Shown here piece after piece: positions 16,822 through 24,691 of a DNA stretch of 64,000 bases (position 1 is its first letter; the number at the start of each line of letters is the position of its first letter). A program made the translations under genes and the position numbers. The DNA lies in NCBI GenBank assembly GCA_965229005.1, contig CBDDIP010000002.1, forward strand, positions 1,736,001-1,800,000, in the 5' to 3' direction. Source of the stretch: CBDDIP01 sp965229005 (lineage in GTDB: Bacteria > Actinomycetota > Acidimicrobiia > Acidimicrobiales > Ilumatobacteraceae). Below the pieces are notes generated by a model that did not search any database, was not told the origin of the DNA, and saw nothing but the letters and a program-made list of their open reading frames with translations.

Positions 16822-17718
16822 ATGAACGCTGAGGAGACGCTGCTGGTGTTCGAGGCGGAGCGGCAGCGACTGGTCGGTGTCGCTTACCGGATGCTCGGAT
16901 CGGTGGCCGAGGCCGAGGACGCGGTGCAGGACGCATGGGTGCGCTGGCAGCGGCTCGACCCTGCGTCGCAGGAGCTGATCGAACGGCCGGCCGCATGGTT
17001 CACCACCACGGTCACCCGCCTGGCCCTCGACCGGTTGAAGAGCGCGCAGCGAACCCGCGAGGAGTACGTCGGGCCGTGGCTGCCGGAGCCGGTGCTGATG
17101 GACGCCGACCCGGCAGATGCCGCCGAGCTCGGTGAGTCGTTGACGCTCGGCTTCCTCACGTTGCTCGAACGGCTCGGGCCGGTCGAGCGCGCCGTGTTCC
17201 TGTTGGTCGACGTGTTCGGCGAGCCGTTCGCCGCCGTCGCCGAGACCGTCGGCCGCAGCGAGGAGACGTGCCGGCAGATCGCCCATCGCGCGCGCGGCCG
17301 GTTGCGCGCCGAGCGACGACGCGTCGACGTCCGGCCGGGAGGACGACCCGACCTCGTCGACGCCTTCCTGCGCGCCGCTGCGCTCGGTGACATCGATGGA
17401 TTGAAGCAGGTGCTCGCCGACGACGTCGTGCTCGTCAGCGACGGCGGCGCCAAGCAGCACGCGGCGCGCCGGCCCGTGATCGGCGTCGATCGTGTCGCTC
17501 GGTTCGTGGTCAACATCGCCAAGCGATGGCTGGAGCACAGCACGTCGTCGGTGGATCTGCGGGCCATCAACGGCGAAGCCGGCGCGGTGATGTGGTTCGG
17601 CGATCGACCGTTCGCAGTCGTGACCATCGAGAGCGACGAGCAGCGCATCAGCAGCGTGCGGATCATCAACAACCCGGACAAGCTGAGCTCACTGATGGAG
17701 CCGCACCAGCTGCGCTGA
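16822..17718 (+). CDS. ECF41-group RNA polymerase sigma factor (SigJ-like) with SnoaL-like C-terminal domain
   Basis: A 298-residue sigma factor with region 2 (about 8-75; RMLGSVAEAEDAVQDAWVRW), region 4 (about 110-165; PVERAVFLLVDVFGEPFAAVAETVGRS) and a fused SnoaL-like regulatory domain (about 175-290). Three ECF41 hallmarks are present: WLPEP in the linker, a DGGAK motif in the SnoaL domain, and NPDKL near the end. In this group the C-terminal domain replaces a separate anti-sigma factor, and none is seen here. It is second in an operon after the FAD oxidoreductase, ten bases away. The promoter at 15502 suggests it activates itself. The signal is unknown. Confidence 0.92.
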   Translation: MNAEETLLVFEAERQRLVGVAYRMLGSVAEAEDAVQDAWVRWQRLDPASQELIERPAAWFTTTVTRLALDRLKSAQRTREEYVGPWLPEPVLMDADPADAAELGESLTLGFLTLLERLGPVERAVFLLVDVFGEPFAAVAETVGRSEETCRQIAHRARGRLRAERRRVDVRPGGRPDLVDAFLRAAALGDIDGLKQVLADDVVLVSDGGAKQHAARRPVIGVDRVARFVVNIAKRWLEHSTSSVDLRAINGEAGAVMWFGDRPFAVVTIESDEQRISSVRIINNPDKLSSLMEPHQLR

Positions 17719-17739
17719 CCGTTCCAGTCAGCGCAGCGC

Positions 17740-19335
17740 TCAGTACAGCGGTTGGACGTCGGCGATGATCGGCTCGAGCGTCAGCTCGGGCTCGTCGCTC
17801 TCCAGCCGTTGCAGGCGGTAGCGGTTCTCGAACAGTGCCACGAGTGCGCCATCGCTGCGGTTGAGGATGCGGATGCCACCGATGCGCCGCAGTCGCTCCG
17901 ACGAGGCCTTGTCGGTGAGCCGGATCGCTTGGTACGGCGCCGAGCGGATCTCCGTCGGGGCACCGAACTCGCTGCCGAGCCGGTAGGCGAAGACCTCGAA
18001 CTGCAGCTGGCCGACGGCGGCGAGGATCGTCTCGCTGTCGCCGAAGTCCGGGTCGCGCAGCACCTGCACCACGCCCTCCTCGTCGAGCTGGGCGAGACCC
18101 TTGCGGAACTGCTTGAAGCGGCCGTTGTCGATCGGACGCGCCGTGGCGAAGACCTCGGGGGCGAAGCGCGGGATCGGCGGGTAGACGACCTTCGCGCCGC
18201 TCGGGCCTGGCTCGAACAGCGTGTCGCCGAGTTGGAGGCCGGTGGCGTTGACGAGGCCGACGACGTCGCCGGGGAACGCCTCGTCGACCGTCTCGCGATC
18301 AGGACCGAAGGCGGTGGTCGCGTACTTCGTGGTGAGGTCGCGCTCGGTGCGTGCGTTGGTCACCGTCATGCCACGTTCGAAGCGGCCGCTGCAGATCCGA
18401 GCGAAAGCGATGCGGTCGCGGTGTGCCGGATCCATGTTGGCCTGCACCTTGAACACGAACGCCGAGAACGGGCTGACGAGCGGGTGCGGGGTCTCCGCCA
18501 GATCGGTGCGCGGCGAGGGCGCGGGCGCCAACGAGACCACCGCGTCGAGCAGCATCCGCACGCCGAAGTTGGTCAGCGCCGAGCCGACGAACACGGGCGT
18601 CGACGAGCCGGCGAGGAACGAGGGCACGTCGATGTCGGCGCCGACCGCGTCGAGCAGACCGATCTCGTCCAGCGCCGCCTTCCACACAGACCCGCCCTCG
18701 AGTGCTGCTTCGGCGACGGGCAGCACCGCTTCCAGCGCGGCGGATGCGCCGCGCGCCGTTCGGGTGAACTTCGTGTACTGGCCGTTGCGACGGTCGACGA
18801 CGCCGCGGAACTCCTCGCCGCTGCCGACCGGCCACGTGGCCGGTGTCGGGCGCAGGCCGATCTGCGTCTCGATCTCGTCGAGCAGCTCCAACGGGTCGCG
18901 GCCCGGGCGGTCGTACTTGTTGAGGAACGTGATCACCGGCAGGTTGCGCGAGCGACACACCTGGAACAGCTTGAGCGTCTGGGCTTCGATGCCCTTCGCC
19001 GCGTCGAGCACCATCACGACCGCGTCGACGGCGGCGAGCACGCGGTACGTGTCCTCGCTGAAGTCGCGGTGGCCTGGGGTATCGAGCAGGTTGAGGACGT
19101 GGTCGCCGTACGGGAACTGCATCACCGTCGAGCTGATCGAGATGCCGCGCTGCTGCTCCAGCTCCATCCAGTCGCTGCGAGCCGAACGGCGCCCCTCACG
19201 AGCGTGGACCGCGCCGGCCTCCTGAACCGCGCCGGAGTACAGCAGGAACTTCTCGGTCAGCGTCGTCTTCCCCGCGTCGGGGTGGCTGATGATGGCGAAC
19301 GTGCGCCGGCGGTTCGATTCGGCAAGCACGTCCAT
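17740..19335 (-). CDS. prfC: Peptide chain release factor 3
   Basis: A 531-residue translational GTPase that recycles RF1/RF2 from the ribosome after peptide release. The G motifs are complete: P-loop SHPDAGKTT (residues 18-26), switch region RGISISS, DTPGH and NKYD. The RF3-specific stretch WMELEQQRGISISSTVMQFPY and the length match E. coli RF3 (529 residues). The start at 19335 has TAGATT nine bases upstream and no Shine-Dalgarno. It converges with the sigma-factor gene and is followed upstream by an unrelated small gene. RF3 is not universal in actinobacteria. Confidence 0.95.
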   Translation of the reverse strand: MDVLAESNRRRTFAIISHPDAGKTTLTEKFLLYSGAVQEAGAVHAREGRRSARSDWMELEQQRGISISSTVMQFPYGDHVLNLLDTPGHRDFSEDTYRVLAAVDAVVMVLDAAKGIEAQTLKLFQVCRSRNLPVITFLNKYDRPGRDPLELLDEIETQIGLRPTPATWPVGSGEEFRGVVDRRNGQYTKFTRTARGASAALEAVLPVAEAALEGGSVWKAALDEIGLLDAVGADIDVPSFLAGSSTPVFVGSALTNFGVRMLLDAVVSLAPAPSPRTDLAETPHPLVSPFSAFVFKVQANMDPAHRDRIAFARICSGRFERGMTVTNARTERDLTTKYATTAFGPDRETVDEAFPGDVVGLVNATGLQLGDTLFEPGPSGAKVVYPPIPRFAPEVFATARPIDNGRFKQFRKGLAQLDEEGVVQVLRDPDFGDSETILAAVGQLQFEVFAYRLGSEFGAPTEIRSAPYQAIRLTDKASSERLRRIGGIRILNRSDGALVALFENRYRLQRLESDEPELTLEPIIADVQPLY

Positions 19336-19347
19336 GGCGGATCGAAT

Positions 19348-19677
19348 CTATCGGCGGACCGATGCCAGCAGCCCGACGACTCGCTGGTGACGGACGACGT
19401 TCGCCTTGGAGGGCCGACCGCCGATCGATGCAAGCGTCGCCTCGATCATGTCGATCCATCGCCGCGAGGGTGCCCGGTCGATGAACGTGAAAGCGTGCAG
19501 GACCGTCTCGGCGCCAGTGGGATGGACATCGAGGTAGACGGTGAGCGTCACCCAGGGCAGACCGAGTGAGTTGAGCATGCGCTGCAGCCGGATGCGATCG
19601 AACTCGTCGGGGATCACCTTGTCGAGCGCGCCGCAGACTGAGGAGTCATCGCTCCATGTTGATCCGTCCGGAGCCAT
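19348..19677 (-). CDS. Hypothetical protein downstream of a paired-palindrome element
   Basis: A 109-residue protein I do not recognise. The central part (about residues 25-75; DEFDRIRLQRMLNSLGLPWVTLTVYLDVHPTGAETVLHAF) looks like a mixed alpha/beta domain, and the C-terminus is basic. No signal peptide or membrane segment is seen. I chose ATG 19677, which has a GGGAG close upstream and sits 16 bases after the two palindromes at 19694-19730. Longer starts would read through these palindromes. The second copy of the same element at 24590 is also followed by ACATG at almost the same distance, so this start is part of a duplicated control region. Confidence 0.55.
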   Translation of the reverse strand: MAPDGSTWSDDSSVCGALDKVIPDEFDRIRLQRMLNSLGLPWVTLTVYLDVHPTGAETVLHAFTFIDRAPSRRWIDMIEATLASIGGRPSKANVVRHQRVVGLLASVRR

Positions 19678-19693
19678 GTCTCCCGCACAGAGC

Positions 19694-19730
19694 GACAACC
19701 TGGGTTGTCCGTCCGACAAGCGGAGTTGTC
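19694..19730 (-). repeat. Paired 16-bp palindromes (copy 1)
   Basis: GACAACCTGGGTTGTC (19694-19709; 7-bp arms) and GACAAGCGGAGTTGTC (19715-19730; 5-bp arms). The two sites are both 16 bp and 21 bp apart start to start. The same layout recurs at 24590-24626, and on the strand shown the similarity continues for another 15-20 bases to an ATG, here the start of the hypothetical gene. Each site could be an operator for a dimeric repressor or a small hairpin. Confidence 0.85.
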
Positions 19731-19781
19731 GACGCAGGATTCGCGCACTGGCAGCTGGAGCTCGGGCGAGCCAGCTGCCTC

Positions 19782-20606
19782 TCAGGCGATGTCGCGCCAC
19801 GCGCTGAGGCGGGCGGCGCTGTCGTCACCGGGGATGGGGAGCTGGCACACGACGCGCAGGCTGGGCCACTCGCTGGGGGTCAGTTGCTGGTACTCGAACA
19901 CGAGGTCGCCGGCGCGCGGGTGGTGGTAGCGGCGCACCCGGGTCTGGAACGTGGCGACGTCGAGCTGCGGCCACCACTCGGCGAACTCCGGGCTCAGCTC
20001 GGTGAGCTCGGTGACGAGTCGTTCGACTTCGGGGTCGTGGCGCAGCATCGCCGTGCCGGCGCGGAACTCGGCCATGATCCGCCGCGCCTGGTCGTCCCAG
20101 TCGGCGATCAGGGCTCGCGCCGTCGGCTCGGCGAACAGCACCCACAGCAGGTTGCGCTCGCGGTCGGCCAAGCGCTCCATCATGGGATAGAGCCGCGACT
20201 GGGCGCGGTTCCAGGCGAGGTACTCCCACCGCGGGCCCAGTACGTAGGCGGGCGCCGGATCCATCGAGGCGATCAACCGCACCAGCGCGTCGGGCGCGTC
20301 GGTGACGTCCTCCACTGCATCGCTCGGAGAGCGCGCGGCGAGCGTGAGGAGGTGCTGGCGTCCGGCGTCGTCGAGGCGCATCGCCCGGGCGAGCGCCCCC
20401 AGCACGTCGGCGCTGGCGTTGATCGGGCGACCTTGTTCCAGCCACGTGTACCAGGTGACCGACACGCCCGCGAGCATGGCGATCTCCTCGCGTCGCAACC
20501 CTTTGGTGCGTCGACCGCGGCCCGGCGGGAGCCCGACCTCCTGCGGCGTCAGCGCGTCGCGATGGGCGCGCAGGAACGCGGCGAGCTCGTCGCGTCGGGC
20601 GGTCAA
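19782..20606 (-). CDS. XRE-family transcriptional regulator with MmyB-like ligand-binding domain
   Basis: A regulator of about 274 residues. The N-terminal HTH (GLRREEIAMLAGVSVTWYTWLEQGR) and the C-terminal PAS-like MmyB domain (from about residue 95; APAYVLGPRWEYLAWNRAQSRLYP) match a widespread actinobacterial family, in which the C-terminal domain may bind a fatty acid. The start is uncertain. No ATG or GTG lies near the conserved beginning; the best fit is TTG 20606, just after the stop of the hydrolase gene at 20608. The family normally begins with a short leader before ELAAFLRAHRDAL, as here. It is probably co-transcribed with the preceding secreted hydrolase. Confidence 0.8.
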   Translation of the reverse strand: MTARRDELAAFLRAHRDALTPQEVGLPPGRGRRTKGLRREEIAMLAGVSVTWYTWLEQGRPINASADVLGALARAMRLDDAGRQHLLTLAARSPSDAVEDVTDAPDALVRLIASMDPAPAYVLGPRWEYLAWNRAQSRLYPMMERLADRERNLLWVLFAEPTARALIADWDDQARRIMAEFRAGTAMLRHDPEVERLVTELTELSPEFAEWWPQLDVATFQTRVRRYHHPRAGDLVFEYQQLTPSEWPSLRVVCQLPIPGDDSAARLSAWRDIA

Positions 20607-20607
20607 C

Positions 20608-22884
20608 TCATCCGCCGTTCGTGGCCGGCGCCCACACGCGGCAGGGCTGGCCGCGCAGCGACCCACACCCCGGCGGGGCGACCGCAAGCGACACACCGGT
20701 CATCATCGGCAGGACGATGCTCGACGGGTGGTCGGCATCGAAGGCGATGCGCACGGTCTCGTTGTTGTCGATCGTGTCGAAGATCCACACCGGTCGGTTG
20801 TTGCCCGGCGCGTCGATGGTGAGTCGCAGGCGGCTGCCGGCGCGGAACGGGTGCGCGGCCGGGAACAGGGCGATGCGCAACGGCGTGAACTCGTTGGCGG
20901 GCAGATCGGCGGCGTCCGCCTCGAGGTTCGTGTAGCGCGGCGACAACTCGGTGGACAGCGAGTCGTCGAGCGTGCGCTGGCTGGCGCGCAGCCAACCGCT
21001 CTGCACGTAGATCTCGGTGCCGTCAGGGCGCACCTCGCTGATGGTCACCTCGAGATCGGTGTCGGCAACGGAGGTCTGCACCCAGAGGTCGACCGAGCCG
21101 CCGCCCATCAGCACGGCGTCCTCGGTGAGCGGCGCGGTGACGAAGCCGAGGCCGGTCCCATCGGGGAGCGCCCGCCAGTCGTAGGTCGCGTTGGTGCGCC
21201 AGATGTCGTTGCCGCTGCCGGGGAAGAACGTGTCCGGGAGGGCGGTGGGGTTGGCGGTGTAGCTCGCTTCGCCCGGCTTCGTCGCCGCGCCGGCGACCAG
21301 CGCGCCGTCGCCGTCGAGGCTCCAACGCACGGTGGTCGTGTCCGGTGCCGGCCACGAATCGAGCGTGATCGATTCGTTCGGTTCGGGCGTGCCCGGTGCG
21401 AACCCGGGCGCGCCACCCTGCTCCAGCAGCACGCGCACGCTCGGTTCGCCCTCGAAGGCGCTCAGCGCGTCGGCGTAGGTCATTCCGGCGAAGCGGTTGC
21501 CGTAGCTCTCCACGCTCGACGTGCCGTACAGCGCCTGAGCGAGGACCGGCTCGATGGCGTTGGCGACGCTGAGGTCGGGCACCCGCTTGCCGACGTACAG
21601 CTGCAGGAACTCGGCGTAGCGGCCGAACACCGGCGGCGACAGCGATTCGGTGTGCAGGCCGTTGGTGAGCGTGATGTACACGTGCGGGGACGAGGTGAAG
21701 TGGTCGAGCATCAGCGGGAAGTGGCCGCCGGTCTGCTCGTCCTGCCACGCCCCGGCGATGAACACCGGCACGTTGATCTTGTCGACGAACGTGATCGGCG
21801 CGAGCGCGTCACCGACGGCAGACGAGTAGTACGGGTTGGCCTCGATCTCGGCGAGCAGATCGGGGTTCTGCAGGCGCAGGTGCTGGTTGTCGGCGCAGCG
21901 CGTATCGCCGGCGTCGGCGCGCTCCTTCGTCCACTTCTGCCCGAACGGCTTGGCCGAGTCGATGCGCTCCTGCGTCCACTGGACGGCGAAGCCGGTGTTG
22001 AGGATGCCGCCCGGGTAGAGCGTCCCTCGATAGCTGTCGTCGAGCACCGACAGCGGGGTGATCGCCTCCAGGCTCGGCGGCTGCGTGGCCGCGACGAACA
22101 GCTGGCTGATGCCCGGGTAGGAGATGCCGACCATGCCGACCTGGTGGTCCATCACCCACGGCTGCGCGGCGATTGCCTCGATCACGTCGTAGCCGTCCAG
22201 GCTCTGCACCGTCTCGAAGTAGCGGAACGAGCCCCCACTGCAGCCGGTGCCACGCATGTTCACGCCGACGTAGGCGAAGCCCATCGTCGTGTACACCTGG
22301 GCGAGCTGCGCCATGCTCGGGTCGCTCGGCTGGTATCCGCTGTACTCCACGACCGTCGGGTACGGGCCGGCGTCCGCCGGGCCGGGGAGGATGACGTTGG
22401 CGCTCAACGTGGTGCCGTCGCGGGTGGTGATGTAGCCGAAGCCGCCGGCGGGCAGCAATGGCTGGTCGTCGTAGATCGAGGCGTCCGGTGCGTCGGTCGG
22501 ATCGGCGACGGCAACGGGCTCGCTGACCTGCGTCGCCGACGCGACGACGTACCCCTTGCCAGGGGCGACCGAGCGGAACAGCAGTGAGCCCTGCTCGTCG
22601 ACCGTGCCGGTGGCGACCGCGTTGCCGTCGGCCGCGAGCACAGTCAGGTCTTCACCCGGGACCGCGTCGAGCACGGCGATCTGCTCGGTCCCCGGCTGGA
22701 GGAGGAAGGTCGCCGGGGCCAGCGGCGCGGTGGTGACGGGGGCCGTGGCAGGGGTCGTGTCGGCCACCGATGCACCGCTCGGCGTCGTCGACTTCGTGCC
22801 GTTGGCGTTGCCGTCGTCGCTGCACGCGGCGGCCGCTGTGGCCAGCGCGAGCGCGGCGATCAGCGCGGTGGTGCGTTTCCCCAT
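20608..22884 (-). CDS. Secreted CocE/NonD (X-Pro dipeptidyl-peptidase S15-type) hydrolase lipoprotein
   Basis: A 758-residue exported enzyme. The signal peptide ends in a lipobox (ATAAAAC) followed by a Ser/Thr/Pro-rich linker, so it should be anchored outside the membrane. The catalytic part has the S15-family nucleophile motif GISYPG, an oxyanion region (VNMRGTGCSGGSF), and a C-terminal jelly-roll domain (LWVQTSVADTDLEVTISEVRPDG), the layout of cocaine-esterase/X-Pro dipeptidyl-peptidases. The acid and histidine residues are not assigned with certainty. ATG 22884 has CAGACT six bases upstream. It is divergent from the M20 peptidase gene, and the MmyB-like regulator follows it. Confidence 0.88.
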   Translation of the reverse strand: MGKRTTALIAALALATAAAACSDDGNANGTKSTTPSGASVADTTPATAPVTTAPLAPATFLLQPGTEQIAVLDAVPGEDLTVLAADGNAVATGTVDEQGSLLFRSVAPGKGYVVASATQVSEPVAVADPTDAPDASIYDDQPLLPAGGFGYITTRDGTTLSANVILPGPADAGPYPTVVEYSGYQPSDPSMAQLAQVYTTMGFAYVGVNMRGTGCSGGSFRYFETVQSLDGYDVIEAIAAQPWVMDHQVGMVGISYPGISQLFVAATQPPSLEAITPLSVLDDSYRGTLYPGGILNTGFAVQWTQERIDSAKPFGQKWTKERADAGDTRCADNQHLRLQNPDLLAEIEANPYYSSAVGDALAPITFVDKINVPVFIAGAWQDEQTGGHFPLMLDHFTSSPHVYITLTNGLHTESLSPPVFGRYAEFLQLYVGKRVPDLSVANAIEPVLAQALYGTSSVESYGNRFAGMTYADALSAFEGEPSVRVLLEQGGAPGFAPGTPEPNESITLDSWPAPDTTTVRWSLDGDGALVAGAATKPGEASYTANPTALPDTFFPGSGNDIWRTNATYDWRALPDGTGLGFVTAPLTEDAVLMGGGSVDLWVQTSVADTDLEVTISEVRPDGTEIYVQSGWLRASQRTLDDSLSTELSPRYTNLEADAADLPANEFTPLRIALFPAAHPFRAGSRLRLTIDAPGNNRPVWIFDTIDNNETVRIAFDADHPSSIVLPMMTGVSLAVAPPGCGSLRGQPCRVWAPATNGG

Positions 22885-22918
22885 GGGCCGAGTCTGGCAA
22901 ACCAGGCAGAATGGCGCC

Positions 22919-24046
22919 ATGATCGGCACCGGGATCGAGTCGGAGATGGAGCTGGCGCAGCTGCTGGGCGACCTGGAGGTGCTCGTCAACACCGAGTCGC
23001 CATCGCTCGACCACGCTCGACTGGCGGTGTCCGCGGCGGCGCTGGCGGCGATCATCGAGCAGCGCCTCGGCAGCGCGCCGGATCTGGTCGACGGCCCGAA
23101 CGGACCGCACGTGCACTGGCGCGGCGGCGGGTCGCCGTCCGTGCTGGTGGTCGGCCATCACGACACGGTCTTCCCGGCCGGCACCGTTGCCCAGCGGCCC
23201 TTCGCCGTGCTCGACGGACGGGCGACCGGACCGGGTGTCTACGACATGAAGGCCGGGATCGTGCAGTCGGTCCACGCGGTGGCCTCGCTGGCCGATCGGT
23301 CGGGCATCGAGCTGCTGTTCACCTCCGACGAGGAGATCGGCTCCACCTCGTCGCGTTCGTTGATCGAGGAGCGGGCGCGGGCCTGCGGCGCGGTGCTCGT
23401 GCTCGAGCCGAGCGCCGATGGCGGCGCGTTGAAGACGGCGCGAAAGGGCACCGGCGGGTTCGAGGTACTGGTCCACGGCAGGGCGTCGCACGCCGGACTC
23501 GAGCCGGAGAAGGGGATCAACTCGCTGATCGCCGCCGCCGAGCTGATCGCCCACATCGCCACGCTCGGCGACACGTCCACGGGCACCACGGTCACGCCGA
23601 CGATGATCTCTGGTGGGACTGCGGAGAACGTCGTACCCGCGCTGACGAAGATCGTCGTCGACGTGCGCGTCAACGAGGCTGCCGAGAAGGATCGGGTCGA
23701 GTCGGCGATGGCCGCGCTCTCGTCTCGCCCGCTCGGCGTCGACGGTGTGCGCGTCGAGGTCACCGGTGGCATCGAGCGCCCGCCGATGCACCCGTCGGCG
23801 TCGGCCGAGCTGTTCCCCCTGGCGCTGCAAGTCGCCTCGGCGCAGGACCTCGGGCCGCTCGTCGGCAAGGCCGTCGGCGGTGGCAGCGACGGCAACTTCA
23901 CCGCGGCGATCGGGGTTCCCACGCTCGACGGGCTCGGTGCCGTCGGCGGGGGTGCACATGCCGACCACGAGTACGTCGAGGTCGCCGCGATGGTCCCGCG
24001 CGCCCGCCTCGTCGCCGGCCTGATCGACGCCATCCGCGCCCGCTGA
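22919..24046 (+). CDS. M20-family metallopeptidase (glutamate carboxypeptidase-like)
   Basis: A 375-residue cytoplasmic dizinc hydrolase. The metal and catalytic residues expected for M20 are in place: His81 (GHHDTVFP), Asp109 (GPGVYDMKAG), Glu138/Glu139 (TSDEEIGS), a dimerisation-domain region RASHAGLEPEKG, and a late HADHEYV histidine. The order and spacing resemble carboxypeptidase G2-type enzymes that remove C-terminal glutamate, but the substrate is not certain. ATG 22919 has a CAGAAT box six bases upstream. It is divergent from the CocE-type hydrolase and followed 11 bases later by a small gene in the same direction. Confidence 0.87.
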   Translation: MIGTGIESEMELAQLLGDLEVLVNTESPSLDHARLAVSAAALAAIIEQRLGSAPDLVDGPNGPHVHWRGGGSPSVLVVGHHDTVFPAGTVAQRPFAVLDGRATGPGVYDMKAGIVQSVHAVASLADRSGIELLFTSDEEIGSTSSRSLIEERARACGAVLVLEPSADGGALKTARKGTGGFEVLVHGRASHAGLEPEKGINSLIAAAELIAHIATLGDTSTGTTVTPTMISGGTAENVVPALTKIVVDVRVNEAAEKDRVESAMAALSSRPLGVDGVRVEVTGGIERPPMHPSASAELFPLALQVASAQDLGPLVGKAVGGGSDGNFTAAIGVPTLDGLGAVGGGAHADHEYVEVAAMVPRARLVAGLIDAIRAR

Positions 24047-24057
24047 GGGAGCCCGCC

Positions 24058-24558
24058 GTGCAGCTGACGAAGACCTTCCATCCGGATCAGTTCGCCGACG
24101 CCCTCGAGTCGTGGGCATGGATCGGCGTCGAGGGCAAGGTGCCGCTGATGACCTCGCTGTTCGGGCACGTGTTCCTACAGGACGGCGCCGGGTGCTGGTA
24201 CCTCAATGTCATCAGCGGTTCGCTCGAGCAGTGCTGGGCAGATGTCGCCGAACTGCAGACGGTGTTGGACTCGGAGGCTGGTCAGGACGAGTTCCTCCTC
24301 GGTGGGCTGGCGCTGGCAGCCGACCGTCACGGCGTCCAGCTGGACGATCACCAGGTCTACGACTTCACACCGCCGCCGGCACTCGGTGGTCCGTTCGACG
24401 TCGCCAACATCTCGGCGGCGGACTTCGTCGTCACCGTGAACGTCCTCGGACAGATCCACGATCAGGTGCGGGCGCTGCGTCCCGGTACCAAGATCTCGCG
24501 CGTGACGATGGAGGAGCCGACGCCTTCGAAGCCGGGGCGGTTCTGGCGGCGGGGCTGA
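24058..24558 (+). CDS. DUF1851-like protein (T6SS immunity Tdi1-type fold), orphan
   Basis: A 166-residue cytoplasmic protein starting with GTG 24058, with GAGGG about six bases upstream and only 11 bases after the M20 stop. The pattern LMTSLFGHVFLQDGAGCWYLNVISGSLEQCW followed by an LGG-containing helix resembles DUF1851/Tdi1 proteins, some of which act as immunity proteins. No toxin or secretion gene lies nearby, so an immunity role is not supported by context. Its stop is 31 bases before the second paired-palindrome element. Confidence 0.55.
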   Translation: MQLTKTFHPDQFADALESWAWIGVEGKVPLMTSLFGHVFLQDGAGCWYLNVISGSLEQCWADVAELQTVLDSEAGQDEFLLGGLALAADRHGVQLDDHQVYDFTPPPALGGPFDVANISAADFVVTVNVLGQIHDQVRALRPGTKISRVTMEEPTPSKPGRFWRRG

Positions 24559-24589
24559 GGACCCGGAGACCTGTTCCGTTTTCGACGTT

Positions 24590-24626
24590 GACAATTCCGA
24601 TTGTCGAGGCGACAACCAGAGTTGTC
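24590..24626 (+). repeat. Paired 16-bp palindromes (copy 2)
   Basis: GACAATTCCGATTGTC (24590-24605; 6-bp arms) and GACAACCAGAGTTGTC (24611-24626; 6-bp arms, 9 bp as the hairpin 24608-24629). The start-to-start distance is again 21 bp. A TTGACA at 24588-24593 overlaps the first site, and GAGAGGAC-ATG follows at 24644. On this strand the ATG points into the 3' end of argG, antisense to it. Identity with copy 1 over about 56 bases is roughly 43 positions by hand alignment. Confidence 0.85.
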
Positions 24627-24691
24627 GCCCTTTGTGAGAGGACATGCCCCGGGGGCGGGTTCGATCGGCCGGGCGCCGGAGCAGCCCGCGC

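Noticed and set aside
19694..19730. CIRCE, HAIR, SOS, Fur or DtxR type operators.
   Set aside because: Arm sequence (GACAA/TTGTC) and spacing do not match any of these.
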